DNA of 64,000 bases, taken from positions 1,922,001 through 1,986,000 of the forward strand of contig JBMNGC010000001.1 of NCBI GenBank assembly GCA_050949645.1. The letters run 5' to 3'. Both the position numbers and the translations under genes were made by a program. Position 1 is the first letter of the stretch, and every line of letters starts with the position of its first letter. The notes below the pieces were generated by a model. That model searched no databases, was not told the DNA's origin, and saw nothing but the letters and a program-made list of their open reading frames with translations. This document shows positions 1-8,652 of the stretch, in pieces. This DNA comes from RUG369 sp050949645. Its GTDB lineage: Bacteria > Planctomycetota > Planctomycetia > Pirellulales > Thermoguttaceae.

Positions 1-461
1 GACGAATCCTTATGACGATCCGCAACGCCAGCGGACGGCAATATTACGCGTACTCTAGCGATCGAGGCGAAACCTGGACCGACTCGAGTCCGTCGCCCCT
101 GATCTCGCCGGTTTCGCCGGCGGCGATCAAACGTGAACCGAACGGCGACCGTCTTATCGCCGTTTGGAACGAATCGCCAGACGCGCGCCATCCTCTCACG
201 ATCGCGTTCCTTTCGCCCGACGGTTCGAAGATCCTCGCTAAAAAAACGCTCGACCGCTCCGAAGACGGAACCCGCGCCTTCTGCTACCCCGCGATCTTCT
301 TTACCGACCCCAATACCGCGCTTATCGGATATTGCAGCGGTCGTGCGCCTTGGGGGCTCAACGCGGCGCGCGTCTCCCGCGTTCGTCTCGCCGACCTGGG
401 GCTCCCCGTGACTGAAACAGATCGCTTCGATACGGAAGAAATGCGTTCGTTCATTCGCTGA
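1..461 (+). CDS. Sialidase / BNR-repeat protein, C-terminal fragment
   Basis: The reading frame is open at the left edge (first whole codon at base 3), so only the last 152 or so residues are seen. An Asp-box (S-x-D-x-G-x-T-W) lies near the visible start, at residues 15-22 counted from the first Met, followed by alternating strand-like segments ending in FIR. This pattern is typical of the last blades of a six-bladed sialidase/BNR propeller that removes terminal sialic acid or a related sugar; many planctomycete homologues are called exo-alpha-sialidase. The catalytic Arg triad and Tyr/Glu pair would be upstream and cannot be checked, so the substrate is uncertain. It ends about 100 bases before the metallophosphatase on the same strand. 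Confidence 0.7.
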   Translation, partial: RILMTIRNASGRQYYAYSSDRGETWTDSSPSPLISPVSPAAIKREPNGDRLIAVWNESPDARHPLTIAFLSPDGSKILAKKTLDRSEDGTRAFCYPAIFFTDPNTALIGYCSGRAPWGLNAARVSRVRLADLGLPVTETDRFDTEEMRSFIR

Positions 462-559
462 CCTTGCGTTTAGCTTCATTCTGAAAGACCGCCGCCGGAC
501 TGGCAAAGTCTCGGTGGCGCCGTCCATTGCCTCTTGACGCTTTACCCAGGAGAACTGCC

Positions 560-2584
560 GTGCGTTCGCAACACACTGGAAACCTTGTTACCCGGCGAAA
601 CTTTATCGCTCGATCATTTCTGGGGGCGACCGTTCTATGTCTCCCCGCGGGACTTTTTAAAGAATTTGAAGCGCGCGCCGACGAGGCAAAGAACGACGTC
701 GTACTACGGTTCTCCGCTCTAAGCGACGTCCATTTCAAGACCTCGCCCAATACTGCGGAAGTCGACCGGTTCCGACGCTCCATGAGCTTTATGTACGATT
801 ACTCCGCCGAGCAGAAATATCAGAACTTCGACGCGATGCTCGTCGCGGGCGACCTCACCGATTACGGGGCCGACGAAGAGCTGCTCCTCTTTAAAAAAGT
901 CATGGACGAAGGAATAAAACCCGGGACGGAAACTATCCTGTGCATGGGCAACCATGAATTCATCTCGGGCGCCAAGAAACGCTGGGAGGAAATTTTCGAA
1001 CGCGACTCCAACAAGGTCTACAAGATCAACGGCTTTACGTTCGTCGCGCTCTCGCCGGAACGCGGAACAAGCAGAGACGGCGATTTTCTCTACGCGTTCG
1101 ATTGGTACAAAAAAGCGCTCGACGAAGCCGTCGCCGATTCGCCTGACAAACCGATCTTTACCTGCCAGCATTACCATGTGACGCCGACCGTCTATGGCAG
1201 TCGAGGCGAAGACAATTGGGGAACAAAAGACCTCTTTGAAACCCTGCAGCGTTATCCGCGCGTCGTCAATTTTTCCGGTCATTCGCACTACCCCATTAAT
1301 GATCCGCGATCAGCATGGCAGGGTCAATTTACCGCGTTTGGAACCGGGACGCTCAGCTACTTTGAGATGGGCTCCGAAGGCGGTCGCTATGAAAAATTCC
1401 CTGATGGATACCGCAGAGCGGCGCAGATGTTCGTCGTCGAGGTTCGAAAAGATAACAGCGTCGCGCTCAAGCCGTACGACCTTATCACGGATTCCTTCTT
1501 TGACGTCGTCTATTACGTCGCTCAACCTGGCGACGTCGATTCGTACCTCTACACCGACGAGCGCATCGTCAAGAACGCGCGGCCCGTCTGGCCCGATGAC
1601 GCCAAAGTCACTTGCGGACTTCTTGAAGACGAGGGATATGCGCGCCTGACCTTTCCGCAGGCGACCTGTCCCGACGTCGTCCACAGCTACCGCGTCGATC
1701 TGCAATTTAAGGAAGAAGAATGGGAGGACGCGGCGCCCCTTCATTTCTGGTCGGAATATTACTTCAACGACCAGCCGAAGACGATGACGATTGATCTCGA
1801 TTCGCTCCCCGCCGACACGACCTATCGCGCAAAAATCGTCGCGCTCAACCCGTGGTTCTCCGAGAGCGAAAAAGCGCTCGAAATTGAGTTCACAACCCCT
1901 TCCGACCCGTACGCGCCCCTCGATAAGGACGCGCCGGCGCCCGGCGCCAATATGCTCGACGTCGCGTTCGTCGACGGCAAGCCCGTCAATCTGGCGAAAA
2001 ACGCTCGCAAGGTTCAGAAAGAGATCGAGACGTTTGGCGCACCGAAAATCGCCGAGGACGCCGCGCTCGCCGGCGCCATGGCAGCAACCTTCAACGGAGT
2101 CGACGAATACCTCAAAATCAAGTTCAATTCCCGAGACTACGGAAAGATGAGGAGAGCGACGTTCGCGGCGACGTTCCGCGTCGACGAATTCCCGAACGCC
2201 GCTTGCAACGTCTTCGCGTGCACTGAGGGTCGCGGGGTCGCCTTCGAAATTAACGGCAGAAAAAAAGAACTCGAATTCTGGGCCTCGATCAACGGCAAAT
2301 ATCAGATCATTTCCGCGCCTCTCGAGTCGGGGCAATTCGTCAACGCGTTCGCGTCCTACGACGGCCAAGTCCTGAGACTCTACATCGACGGAAAGGAGGT
2401 CGCCTCCCGGGAAATCACGGGCGTCCTGACCTATCCGTCCGACAGCGTCGTTCAAGCGTTCTGCGTCGGAAGCGATATCGCCTCCGGTGGCGTCGGAAAC
2501 AATTTCTTCAAGGGCGCCGTCGCGCGCGCAAGGGTCTTCTCCTGGCCGCTCTCGCCGGAACAGATCGCTAATCTGTCGAAATAA
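560..2584 (+). CDS. Tat-exported calcineurin-like metallophosphatase with LamG-like C-terminus
   Basis: 674 residues from GTG 560, chosen because AGGAG sits 7 bases upstream; an in-frame TTG at 527 has no ribosome site. A twin-arginine signal (TRRNF, residues 11-15) is followed by a hydrophobic stretch, so the folded enzyme is probably exported. The phosphoesterase core has the full metal-ligand set: D56-x-H58, GD (D98), GNHE (N131, H132), QHYH (H204, H206) and GHSH (H241, H243), giving a dinuclear-metal phosphohydrolase. Residues about 350-440 look like a fibronectin-type linker, and about 455-674 resemble a concanavalin/LamG fold with YIDGKEV. LamG tails are common on planctomycete secreted enzymes. 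The natural substrate (phosphomonoester or diester) cannot be told from sequence. Confidence 0.88.
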   Translation: MRSQHTGNLVTRRNFIARSFLGATVLCLPAGLFKEFEARADEAKNDVVLRFSALSDVHFKTSPNTAEVDRFRRSMSFMYDYSAEQKYQNFDAMLVAGDLTDYGADEELLLFKKVMDEGIKPGTETILCMGNHEFISGAKKRWEEIFERDSNKVYKINGFTFVALSPERGTSRDGDFLYAFDWYKKALDEAVADSPDKPIFTCQHYHVTPTVYGSRGEDNWGTKDLFETLQRYPRVVNFSGHSHYPINDPRSAWQGQFTAFGTGTLSYFEMGSEGGRYEKFPDGYRRAAQMFVVEVRKDNSVALKPYDLITDSFFDVVYYVAQPGDVDSYLYTDERIVKNARPVWPDDAKVTCGLLEDEGYARLTFPQATCPDVVHSYRVDLQFKEEEWEDAAPLHFWSEYYFNDQPKTMTIDLDSLPADTTYRAKIVALNPWFSESEKALEIEFTTPSDPYAPLDKDAPAPGANMLDVAFVDGKPVNLAKNARKVQKEIETFGAPKIAEDAALAGAMAATFNGVDEYLKIKFNSRDYGKMRRATFAATFRVDEFPNAACNVFACTEGRGVAFEINGRKKELEFWASINGKYQIISAPLESGQFVNAFASYDGQVLRLYIDGKEVASREITGVLTYPSDSVVQAFCVGSDIASGGVGNNFFKGAVARARVFSWPLSPEQIANLSK

Positions 2585-2608
2585 CGCCGCCGACGTCGCA
2601 ACTAAAAA

Positions 2609-2645
2609 GCGCGGTCGCCAACGTTGACGACCGCGCCGTTTTTTT
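2609..2645 (+). terminator. Intrinsic terminator after the metallophosphatase
   Basis: Nine-base arms GCGCGGTCG (2609-2617) and CGACCGCGC (2628-2636) are perfectly complementary and are followed by a run of eight T. It lies 25 bases past the metallophosphatase stop codon and just before the end of the convergent cbiO gene. Confidence 0.88.
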
Positions 2646-2661
2646 ATCAAAGAAACTCTTT

Positions 2662-3321
2662 CTATTCGCGTCGACTCTCGAGCTTGAAGCGTTTAGCGGA
2701 AACCTCGGCGATAAGCTCGTCGCTATGCGTCGCAAAGACGAGCGTTTTACCCGCCGCGTGAAGCGTCTTGAAGAGGTTGACGACAAGTTCCTTGCCCGCC
2801 TCGTCGAGGCTCGCGAGAGGTTCGTCCGCGACGAGCGCGTCAGGATTGAGCGCGAGAACGGCGGCAAACGCGACGCGACGCTTCTCGCCCCCGGAAAGCG
2901 AGTAAGGAGCGCGCTGGCGAAGGCGCGTTATGTCCAGGAGTTCGAGGCAGTCGTTGACGCGTTCAAGCGCTTCTTCTTCAGTTAAGTTCAACTGACGCGG
3001 TCCGAAAGCGATCTCGTCCTCGACGCTCCCGCAAAAAAGCTGCGCGTCCGCATTTTGGAAAACGAAGCCGACGCGACGATGAAAAGTCTTCGCAAACTGC
3101 GTCTTCGCGAGCGCCTTGCGCGTGATACGTTCGCCGTCAAATCGATAGACGCCGCTCGTCGGAAAAATCAAACCGTTGAGGAGTCGCAGCAACGTTGTTT
3201 TACCGCTCCCGTTCGCGCCGACGATCGCGACTGACTCGCCTCGAGGAATCTGGAGCGTGACGTCGGCGAGCGCGTTAACTTTGCCGTCGTAAGAGTAGGA
3301 TACGTTTTTCAGGTCAAACAT
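2662..3321 (-). CDS. cbiO: Cobalt/nickel ECF transporter, ATPase subunit
   Basis: 219-residue ABC ATPase of the CbiO/EcfA type. Walker A GANGSGKT is at 35-42, a Q-loop FVFQN near 87-90, signature LSGGE at 142-146, Walker B ALVADEP at 162-168 and the switch His at 199. It powers uptake of Co2+ or Ni2+ with CbiQ and CbiM at the inner membrane. Its start overlaps the end of cbiQ by 13 bases, as expected for translational coupling. At 219 residues it is short against the usual 270-280, lacking the C-terminal extension some CbiO proteins carry, but all catalytic motifs are present. Confidence 0.9.
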   Translation of the reverse strand: MFDLKNVSYSYDGKVNALADVTLQIPRGESVAIVGANGSGKTTLLRLLNGLIFPTSGVYRFDGERITRKALAKTQFAKTFHRRVGFVFQNADAQLFCGSVEDEIAFGPRQLNLTEEEALERVNDCLELLDITRLRQRAPYSLSGGEKRRVAFAAVLALNPDALVADEPLASLDEAGKELVVNLFKTLHAAGKTLVFATHSDELIAEVSAKRFKLESRRE

Positions 3322-4127
3322 CGTCTTGCGTACTCAAACCAGATAAAAAGAGCGACGATCGCGATTAATATTAAAATTCCAAGAATGTCGGCTCGTCGGA
3401 ACGGAGCGCGATATCGGCGATAAACCCCGGAAAAACATCGGCATGTCATTGCGTCGAACTGTTCCTGCGCCGCGTCCTGGGCGCGCAGAAAGAGCGCTCC
3501 AACGATCCCGCCGAGGGTCCGCGCGCGACGACGCTCGCGTCCAACGGATCGCAACGTCGCCGCCTCGACCGTCTCCACGACGCTTTCGCCAAAGACGACG
3601 ACATATTTCAACGTGAGGTCGAAGATAAAGACGAGCGAGTCGGGCGCGCCAAACGTTTTGAACGCGCAGGTAAAACGATTCCAGTTCATCGACTGGATCA
3701 GGAAAGACAGCGTCAACGTCGTAATGAACGTCTTGGTCGAAACGACGACGAAGGCGCGAGTCTGGCCCCAAAACAGTGCGGGCGCAAGGATCACCAGCGA
3801 CATGAGGAACGCCTGAAGGGGCAGCGCCAACGTTCTAGCGATCGACCGCGCGTCAAGGGTCGCGAGGAGAACGAGCGCCGCGACCCCGATCACCTCCACA
3901 AACACAAAGTTTTGCGAGGCGGAGACAAGCAGAATTGTTACGAAAGTGAGCGCCAACCGCATCGGCGGCGAGAAGGCGGGCCCCCTCGGAGGCGCCGGGA
4001 CGCGCCGGAGGCTCTTGAGCAAACGCGCGAGAGCGGCGCCGCTTTTGCGCAAAAAAGCGCCGCCCCTCTTCGGCGGAAGATGCTCCTCTTCACGGAGCAT
4101 CCACTCGGGCGTTCGAAGTTCCGCCAT
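3309..4127 (-). CDS. cbiQ: Cobalt/nickel ECF transporter, transmembrane coupling subunit
   Basis: 272 residues, with a charged N-terminal region (residues about 1-50) and then several hydrophobic segments. The cytoplasmic coupling motif region reads TLRSVGRERRRARTLGG, matching the Ala-Arg-Gly-type coupling helices that contact the ATPases in EcfT/CbiQ proteins. It joins the CbiO ATPase to the substrate-binding CbiM. The start codon overlaps the cbiM stop by one base (TAATG), so translation is coupled. The N-terminal extension, rich in Lys/Arg/Pro, is longer than in enterobacterial CbiQ. Confidence 0.88.
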   Translation of the reverse strand: MAELRTPEWMLREEEHLPPKRGGAFLRKSGAALARLLKSLRRVPAPPRGPAFSPPMRLALTFVTILLVSASQNFVFVEVIGVAALVLLATLDARSIARTLALPLQAFLMSLVILAPALFWGQTRAFVVVSTKTFITTLTLSFLIQSMNWNRFTCAFKTFGAPDSLVFIFDLTLKYVVVFGESVVETVEAATLRSVGRERRRARTLGGIVGALFLRAQDAAQEQFDAMTCRCFSGVYRRYRAPFRRADILGILILIAIVALFIWFEYARRCLT

Positions 4128-5197
4128 TATTCTTGCGCCGGCGCTTTAGTCGGCGCGAGAAGCGTCGCGAGTTTGAAAAGAACGACGCACAGCGCGACGC
4201 CCGCGATCGCCGACAGGACATAGCTGAGCCATTCGGGCGCGCCGGGCGCCGAATAATCGGGAATAAACCCTTGCCACTGGAACCCGTCGATCATCGCCTG
4301 AGGCGTATAGCCGAGCTCTTCGCCATTCGTGGTAACGGCGGCGATATCTTCGGCGCCCCACTCGCCCCACGCGTCTCCCTGAGCGAGGAGCCCGAGCGGA
4401 GTGAGCGCAATAAGGACCGCAAGCGCAAGATAGAGCGCGCCGAATTTCGGGCGCGGTTTCGAATCGGCGTCAGTCGAATCGTCGTCAGTCTCGCCGTCGC
4501 CCGGCTGCGCGAAGAACGCGGCGTTTGTCGCAAAGCTCGGCGCCGTCTTACAAATGAACGCGTAAACGCCGACGGAGAAGATAATCTCTGCGAGCCCAAA
4601 GATCGTCAAATGCCCGATCGCCATCGCGGGCAGCGCGACGGAAAGCGGGTACGGACAATAGAGCGCCTGTCCTTCCGGCGTGTGGAAAAGAAGGGGCTGA
4701 ATTCCAAACTGAAAGCCCGTCGCAAGCGCCGCAAGGTTGATACCAACGTAGGCCGCGAGCCCCACCGCGAAAAGATCTTTGGCGCTGCCCGTCTCAAAGC
4801 GAAGGAGCTTACGCAGCGCCGCGTAAACGTAGTAACCCGCAAAGGGCATGATAATCGCTATATTGAGGGCGTTTGCGCCAAAGGCAAGGATTCCGCCGTC
4901 GCCAAAGAGGAATGCCTGAATCGCCAACGCGATCGTGAGCGACAGGCACGCCGCATGAGGCCCGAGCAGGATGGCGAGCAGCGCGCCGCCAACCGCGTGA
5001 CCCGTCGTCCCGCCGGGAAGCGGAACGTTGAACATCATGGCAAGAAAAGAAAGCGCCGCCGCGACCCCTAGCGTCGAAAATCGTTCGCGCGGAAAATCGC
5101 GAGCGACCTTGCGAATCGAAGAGACCCAGACTGGCGCCGCCGCGATCGTAAGAACCGCGCACGACGACGCGCTCAAATAGTTGTCAGGAATATGCAT
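4127..5197 (-). CDS. cbiM: Cobalt/nickel ECF transporter, substrate-binding subunit with fused PDGLE/CbiN-like tail
   Basis: 356 residues beginning MHIPD, the hallmark N-terminus of CbiM/NikM in which His2 and the free amino group take part in metal binding. Six or so membrane segments fill residues 10-230, with GHAVGG in the conserved position. After a hydrophilic linker (Asp-rich, about 235-260) come two more membrane segments flanking an extracytoplasmic loop, which looks like a fused CbiN/PDGLE domain and explains why no separate cbiN gene is present. GGAG lies 8 bases before ATG. Cobalt versus nickel cannot be decided; no cobalamin genes or urease/hydrogenase genes are in the window. Confidence 0.88.
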   Translation of the reverse strand: MHIPDNYLSASSCAVLTIAAAPVWVSSIRKVARDFPRERFSTLGVAAALSFLAMMFNVPLPGGTTGHAVGGALLAILLGPHAACLSLTIALAIQAFLFGDGGILAFGANALNIAIIMPFAGYYVYAALRKLLRFETGSAKDLFAVGLAAYVGINLAALATGFQFGIQPLLFHTPEGQALYCPYPLSVALPAMAIGHLTIFGLAEIIFSVGVYAFICKTAPSFATNAAFFAQPGDGETDDDSTDADSKPRPKFGALYLALAVLIALTPLGLLAQGDAWGEWGAEDIAAVTTNGEELGYTPQAMIDGFQWQGFIPDYSAPGAPEWLSYVLSAIAGVALCVVLFKLATLLAPTKAPAQE

Positions 5198-5265
5198 AGA
5201 ACAGCTCCGGCGTTACAGGATCCGTGGTGAAAAAACGCTCTAAAATTACGGTAAACGTTTGGGTA

Positions 5266-5293
5266 AGTATACCTGTCAACGTCTCAGCGTCAA
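5266..5293 (-). promoter_or_regulatory. Promoter for cbiMQO
   Basis: On the minus strand TTGACG (5293-5288) and TATACT (5271-5266) are separated by 16 bases. Transcription would begin near 5258, giving a leader of about 60 bases before cbiM. No B12-box or other cobalamin-riboswitch core was found in the leader. Confidence 0.6.
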
Positions 5294-5394
5294 CCGGCGC
5301 GAGCGCGACGCGCGCAGCGCCGAACCGGTTTAGATCGCCCTCGGTTAACCCTTTTCATAGGACAGGGTTCGAGCTCGCGAATTCCTCTAATAAA

Positions 5395-5419
5395 GGGACG
5401 AGTAATTCTCGCTCGTCCC
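5395..5419. repeat. Inverted repeat between the divergent cbiM and pdxY promoters
   Basis: GGGACGAG (5395-5402) and CTCGTCCC (5412-5419) form a perfect 8-base inverted repeat with a 9-base spacer. No T-run follows on the plus strand and only TTTATT on the minus strand, so it is a weak terminator at best. Its place between two divergent promoters would also suit a dimeric regulator, for example a metal sensor. Confidence 0.45.
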
Positions 5420-5440
5420 CCTGACGGCGCAAACGGGGTA

Positions 5441-5469
5441 TTGTCCGACAGGGTAAATTCGGATATAAA
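5441..5469 (+). promoter_or_regulatory. Promoter for pdxY and the prolyl oligopeptidase gene
   Basis: TTGTCC (5441-5446) and TATAAA (5464-5469) are 17 bases apart. Initiation would fall near 5476, about 70 bases before the pdxY start at 5546. Confidence 0.55.
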
Positions 5470-5545
5470 GGGCTATTTGGACGCTATGTTGGCGTCGCGC
5501 ATTATAGTCGCGCACTAAGAATACGGATTGTCCGCTGGGAAAAAT

Positions 5546-6391
5546 ATGAAGCGAATCTTAACGATCCAAGACGTCTCCGGCGTCGGAAAATGCTCGCTAA
5601 CCGTCGCTTTGCCGATCATTTCGGCGGCGCAAATTGAGACGTGCGTTTTACCGACCGCCGTGTTGTCGACGCATACGCAATTTAAACATTACACCTTTGC
5701 CGACCTCACCGACCAGATCGCGCCAATCGCCGAAACATGGGTTAAGGAAGGTATTGCCTTCGACGCGATCTATACGGGCTATCTTGGCTCGTATCAACAG
5801 ATGGAACTCATCGAAGATCTTATCGAAAAATTCCGAACTCCTGAGAATTTCGTCTTCGTTGATCCGGTCCTGGGCGACGCCGGCGAGCTTTATGCGCGCT
5901 TCGACCAGGCGTTCGCCGACCGTATGGCGCTCTTTGCCGCGAAAGCGGACGTCGTCACGCCCAATCTGACGGAAGCCTCCGCTATGCTCCGCGTTCCGTA
6001 CGTCGAGTCCGGCTACGACGAAGCGTATGTCCACGAGACGCTCCGCAAGCTCTGCGCGCTAGGGCCCAACGTCGCCGTCGTCAAGGGAATCGACTACGGA
6101 TATGGCGACCTCGGAGTCGTCGGGTACGACAAACGTTCCGATCAATTCTTCTCTTACTTCCACGAACGGATACCCGGTCAGTATCACGGGACGGGCGACA
6201 TTTTTGCAAGCGCCGCCGTCGCCGCGATCACACAGAATAGACCGTACCCTGAAGCGTTTCAGATCGCCGCTGACTTCACCGTCGACTCGATCCGTAGAAC
6301 AATCGCTAATCCTGACGCGCGCACTTACGGGGTCGACTTCGAAAGCGCCCTACCCGACTTCGTTGCGAAGTTCGCGCAAAACCGTTCATAA
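5546..6391 (+). CDS. pdxY: Pyridoxamine/pyridoxal kinase
   Basis: 281 residues from ATG 5546, preferred over an in-frame TTG at 5528 because family members start KRILTIQDVSG-like. Ribokinase-superfamily fold: the N-terminal substrate-binding QDVSGVGKCS, VDPVLGD at 105-111, TPNLTEA at 138-144 and the catalytic GTGD at 215-218, in which D218 would be the general base. It phosphorylates pyridoxal or pyridoxamine in vitamin B6 salvage, in the cytoplasm. Length matches the family (about 280-290). The prolyl oligopeptidase gene starts 20 bases after the stop, so the two are probably co-transcribed, though no functional link is evident. Confidence 0.88.
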   Translation: MKRILTIQDVSGVGKCSLTVALPIISAAQIETCVLPTAVLSTHTQFKHYTFADLTDQIAPIAETWVKEGIAFDAIYTGYLGSYQQMELIEDLIEKFRTPENFVFVDPVLGDAGELYARFDQAFADRMALFAAKADVVTPNLTEASAMLRVPYVESGYDEAYVHETLRKLCALGPNVAVVKGIDYGYGDLGVVGYDKRSDQFFSYFHERIPGQYHGTGDIFASAAVAAITQNRPYPEAFQIAADFTVDSIRRTIANPDARTYGVDFESALPDFVAKFAQNRS

Positions 6392-6411
6392 CATTATTAA
6401 GCTCGATCAAA

Positions 6412-8574
6412 ATGAAATCGCATCATCTAAAAAAACGCTCGATATTCTTTATGCTTTCCAATTTTTTAGCGGCGACGCTCGCAACCGCCGGCGTCTTGAT
6501 TGACCAAACGTCCGCTCAGGAACCGCAGCGTCCTCAGGCGAGGAAATGCGATCAAGTGGACGATTATTTCGGGACGAAGATCGCCGACCCCTATCGCTGG
6601 ATGGAGACGGAAAAAACGCCCGAACTCCAGAAATGGATCGAAGAAGAAAACGTCTATACTCAAAGCGTTCTCGATCAGATTCCCTTCCGCGAGGAACTCC
6701 GTAAGGAGATCTCCGAACGCTACGATTACCCAAGACGGAGCGCCCCGAGCAAACGCGGCGACCGCTACTTCTATTCAACGAACACGGGCCTTCAAAACCA
6801 GTCCGTCCTCTATTATCAGACCGAGCTCGGCGGCGAAGAGACGCTCCTTCTCGACCCGAACACGCTTTCGGACGACGGAACGGTCGCGCTCTCTAACGTG
6901 CAAATCTCCAAGAATGGGAAATACGCTGCGTTTGCCATCTCGACGAGCGGTTCCGATTGGCGGGATATTTTCGTCATCGACATTGAGACGGGCGAGCGTC
7001 TCCCCGATTTGATCGAGTGGGCGAAATTCACCAATATCGCGTGGTTCGGCGACGGGTTCTTCTACAGCTGCTACGACGCGCCGAAAGAAGGCGAAGAATT
7101 CACCGCTAAGAACGAGAACCAGAAGATTTACTATCATCGCGTCGGCGAGCCGCAGGAAAATGACCTCCTTGTCTTCACCGACGCCGAGGCCACGTCGCGA
7201 AACTGCTCCGCCGTCGTCGACGACGATGAAGAATGGCTCTTCATCTATCAGACGGAGTCAACCTACGGCGCGAGAGTTCTCTTCTCGCCCCTGACCGACG
7301 ACTCCAAACTCGACGCGCTGCAATTCGAGACCCTCTACCCGGCCTTCGACTCGGAAAGTGGAATCGTCGCCGTCAAAGACGGTCAGTTCTATGTCCTGAC
7401 CGACCTCGACGCGTCGAATTGCCGGCTCGTTAAAGTCGATCCGGAAAACCCGGAACCCGAGAACTGGCAGGACGTCCTTCCCGAAACGGACACGCTTCTC
7501 ACAAGCGTCGTCGCGATCGGCGACCGGCTCCTCGTCAAGTATCTCAAGGACGCCGCGCACGAATGCTTTTTCTATTCCTATGACGGCGAGAAACTCGGCG
7601 AGTTGGAGCTCCCAGGACTCGGCGTCGTCGGTATAACGGGCAAAAAGGACAATCCGGAATTCTTCTACACCTTTACCTCTTTCGTCAACCCGTCTTCGAT
7701 TTATCGTTACGACCTTGCGACGAACGAATCCGCCCCCTGGTGGAGCCCTGAAGTCGCCTTTAACCCTGACGATTACGAGACCGTGCGCGAATGGTATACG
7801 AGCAAAGACGGAACGAAGGCGCCGATCTTCATCACCTATAAAAAAGGAATGAAGAAAGACGGCTCCAATTCGACGGTCCTCTACGGTTACGGCGGATTCA
7901 ATATTAACATGACTCCCTCCTTCAAGCCGACGCGCATTCCGTACCTTGATCGCGGCGGCGTCTATGCGGTCGCGATCCTTCGCGGCGGTGGGGAATACGG
8001 AGAAAAATGGTACAAGGCGGGTACGAAACTCCAGAAGCAGAACGTCTTCGACGACTTCATCTCTGCTGCGGAATACCTGATCAAAGAGGGTTACGCATCC
8101 AGCGAAACGCTTGCGATCACCGGCGGATCGAACGGCGGTCTCCTTGTCGGCGCCGCGCTCACGCAGCGTCCCGATCTCTTCGCAGCCGCTGTGCCGCGCG
8201 TCGGAGTCCTCGATATGCTGCGATACCACCGGTTCACGATCGGCTGGGCGTGGGCGACGGACTACGGAACGAGCGAAGAAAGCGAGGAAATGTTCAAGTA
8301 CCTCCTCGGATATTCGCCCCTTCATAACGTCAAAGAGGGCGTCAAATATCCTCCGACCATGATCACGACCTCCGACCACGACGACCGCGTCGTGCCGGCT
8401 CACTCCATGAAATTCGCCGCCACGATGCAGGAACTCGCCGATCCGTCGAGCGTCGTTATTATTCGAATCGAATCGAAGGCGGGTCACGGCGCCGGCAAAC
8501 CGACCGCTAAGATTGTCGAGGAAGCCGCCGACGCCACCGCCTTCATCCTGTACTACACGCAACAGCAGAAATGA
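6412..8574 (+). CDS. Secreted prolyl oligopeptidase (S9A)
   Basis: 720 residues. Residues 1-36 form a signal peptide (Lys/Arg start, hydrophobic core, cleavage after the SAQ region). An N-terminal seven-bladed propeller (about 45-440) precedes the alpha/beta-hydrolase domain. The catalytic triad is visible: Ser573 in GGSNGG, Asp657 in DHDDRV, and His692 in GHGAG. It cleaves peptides of up to about 30 residues after proline. The export signal places it in the periplasm or outside, as in other gut-type bacteria that use it for peptide scavenging. The ribosome site is weak; the gene may rely on coupling from pdxY. Confidence 0.92.
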   Translation: MKSHHLKKRSIFFMLSNFLAATLATAGVLIDQTSAQEPQRPQARKCDQVDDYFGTKIADPYRWMETEKTPELQKWIEEENVYTQSVLDQIPFREELRKEISERYDYPRRSAPSKRGDRYFYSTNTGLQNQSVLYYQTELGGEETLLLDPNTLSDDGTVALSNVQISKNGKYAAFAISTSGSDWRDIFVIDIETGERLPDLIEWAKFTNIAWFGDGFFYSCYDAPKEGEEFTAKNENQKIYYHRVGEPQENDLLVFTDAEATSRNCSAVVDDDEEWLFIYQTESTYGARVLFSPLTDDSKLDALQFETLYPAFDSESGIVAVKDGQFYVLTDLDASNCRLVKVDPENPEPENWQDVLPETDTLLTSVVAIGDRLLVKYLKDAAHECFFYSYDGEKLGELELPGLGVVGITGKKDNPEFFYTFTSFVNPSSIYRYDLATNESAPWWSPEVAFNPDDYETVREWYTSKDGTKAPIFITYKKGMKKDGSNSTVLYGYGGFNINMTPSFKPTRIPYLDRGGVYAVAILRGGGEYGEKWYKAGTKLQKQNVFDDFISAAEYLIKEGYASSETLAITGGSNGGLLVGAALTQRPDLFAAAVPRVGVLDMLRYHRFTIGWAWATDYGTSEESEEMFKYLLGYSPLHNVKEGVKYPPTMITTSDHDDRVVPAHSMKFAATMQELADPSSVVIIRIESKAGHGAGKPTAKIVEEAADATAFILYYTQQQK

Positions 8575-8601
8575 CGCGCTGAGCGCCGCCCTTACAAAAT
8601 A

Positions 8602-8642
8602 AACGCCGCGACCGAATCGCTTCGATCGCGGCGTTTTCTTTT
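8602..8642. terminator. Bidirectional terminator between convergent genes
   Basis: AACGCCGCGA (8602-8611) pairs perfectly with TCGCGGCGTT (8626-8635), followed by TTTTCTTTT on the plus strand. It separates the prolyl oligopeptidase gene from the convergent flippase gene; the minus side has a less T-rich tail. Confidence 0.82.
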
Positions 8643-8652
8643 ACGCGACGCG

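Noticed and set aside
1310..2650. Long open frame (446 codons) on the minus strand opposite the metallophosphatase gene
   Set aside because: It lies antisense to a gene with complete catalytic motifs, its translation is Arg/Val/Glu-rich low-complexity, and it has no ribosome site. It is an effect of high GC codon use.
4133..5071. 312-codon plus-strand frame opposite cbiM
   Set aside because: Extremely Arg/Glu-rich shadow of a membrane protein gene; the minus-strand CbiM has the MHIPD start.
5198..5430. Cobalamin riboswitch upstream of cbiM
   Set aside because: Looked for the B12 box and the conserved core on the minus strand; neither is present. The leader is also only about 60 bases if the predicted promoter is right.
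7258..8562. 434-codon minus-strand frame opposite the prolyl oligopeptidase gene
   Set aside because: Antisense shadow without ribosome site; the plus-strand protein has the full catalytic triad.
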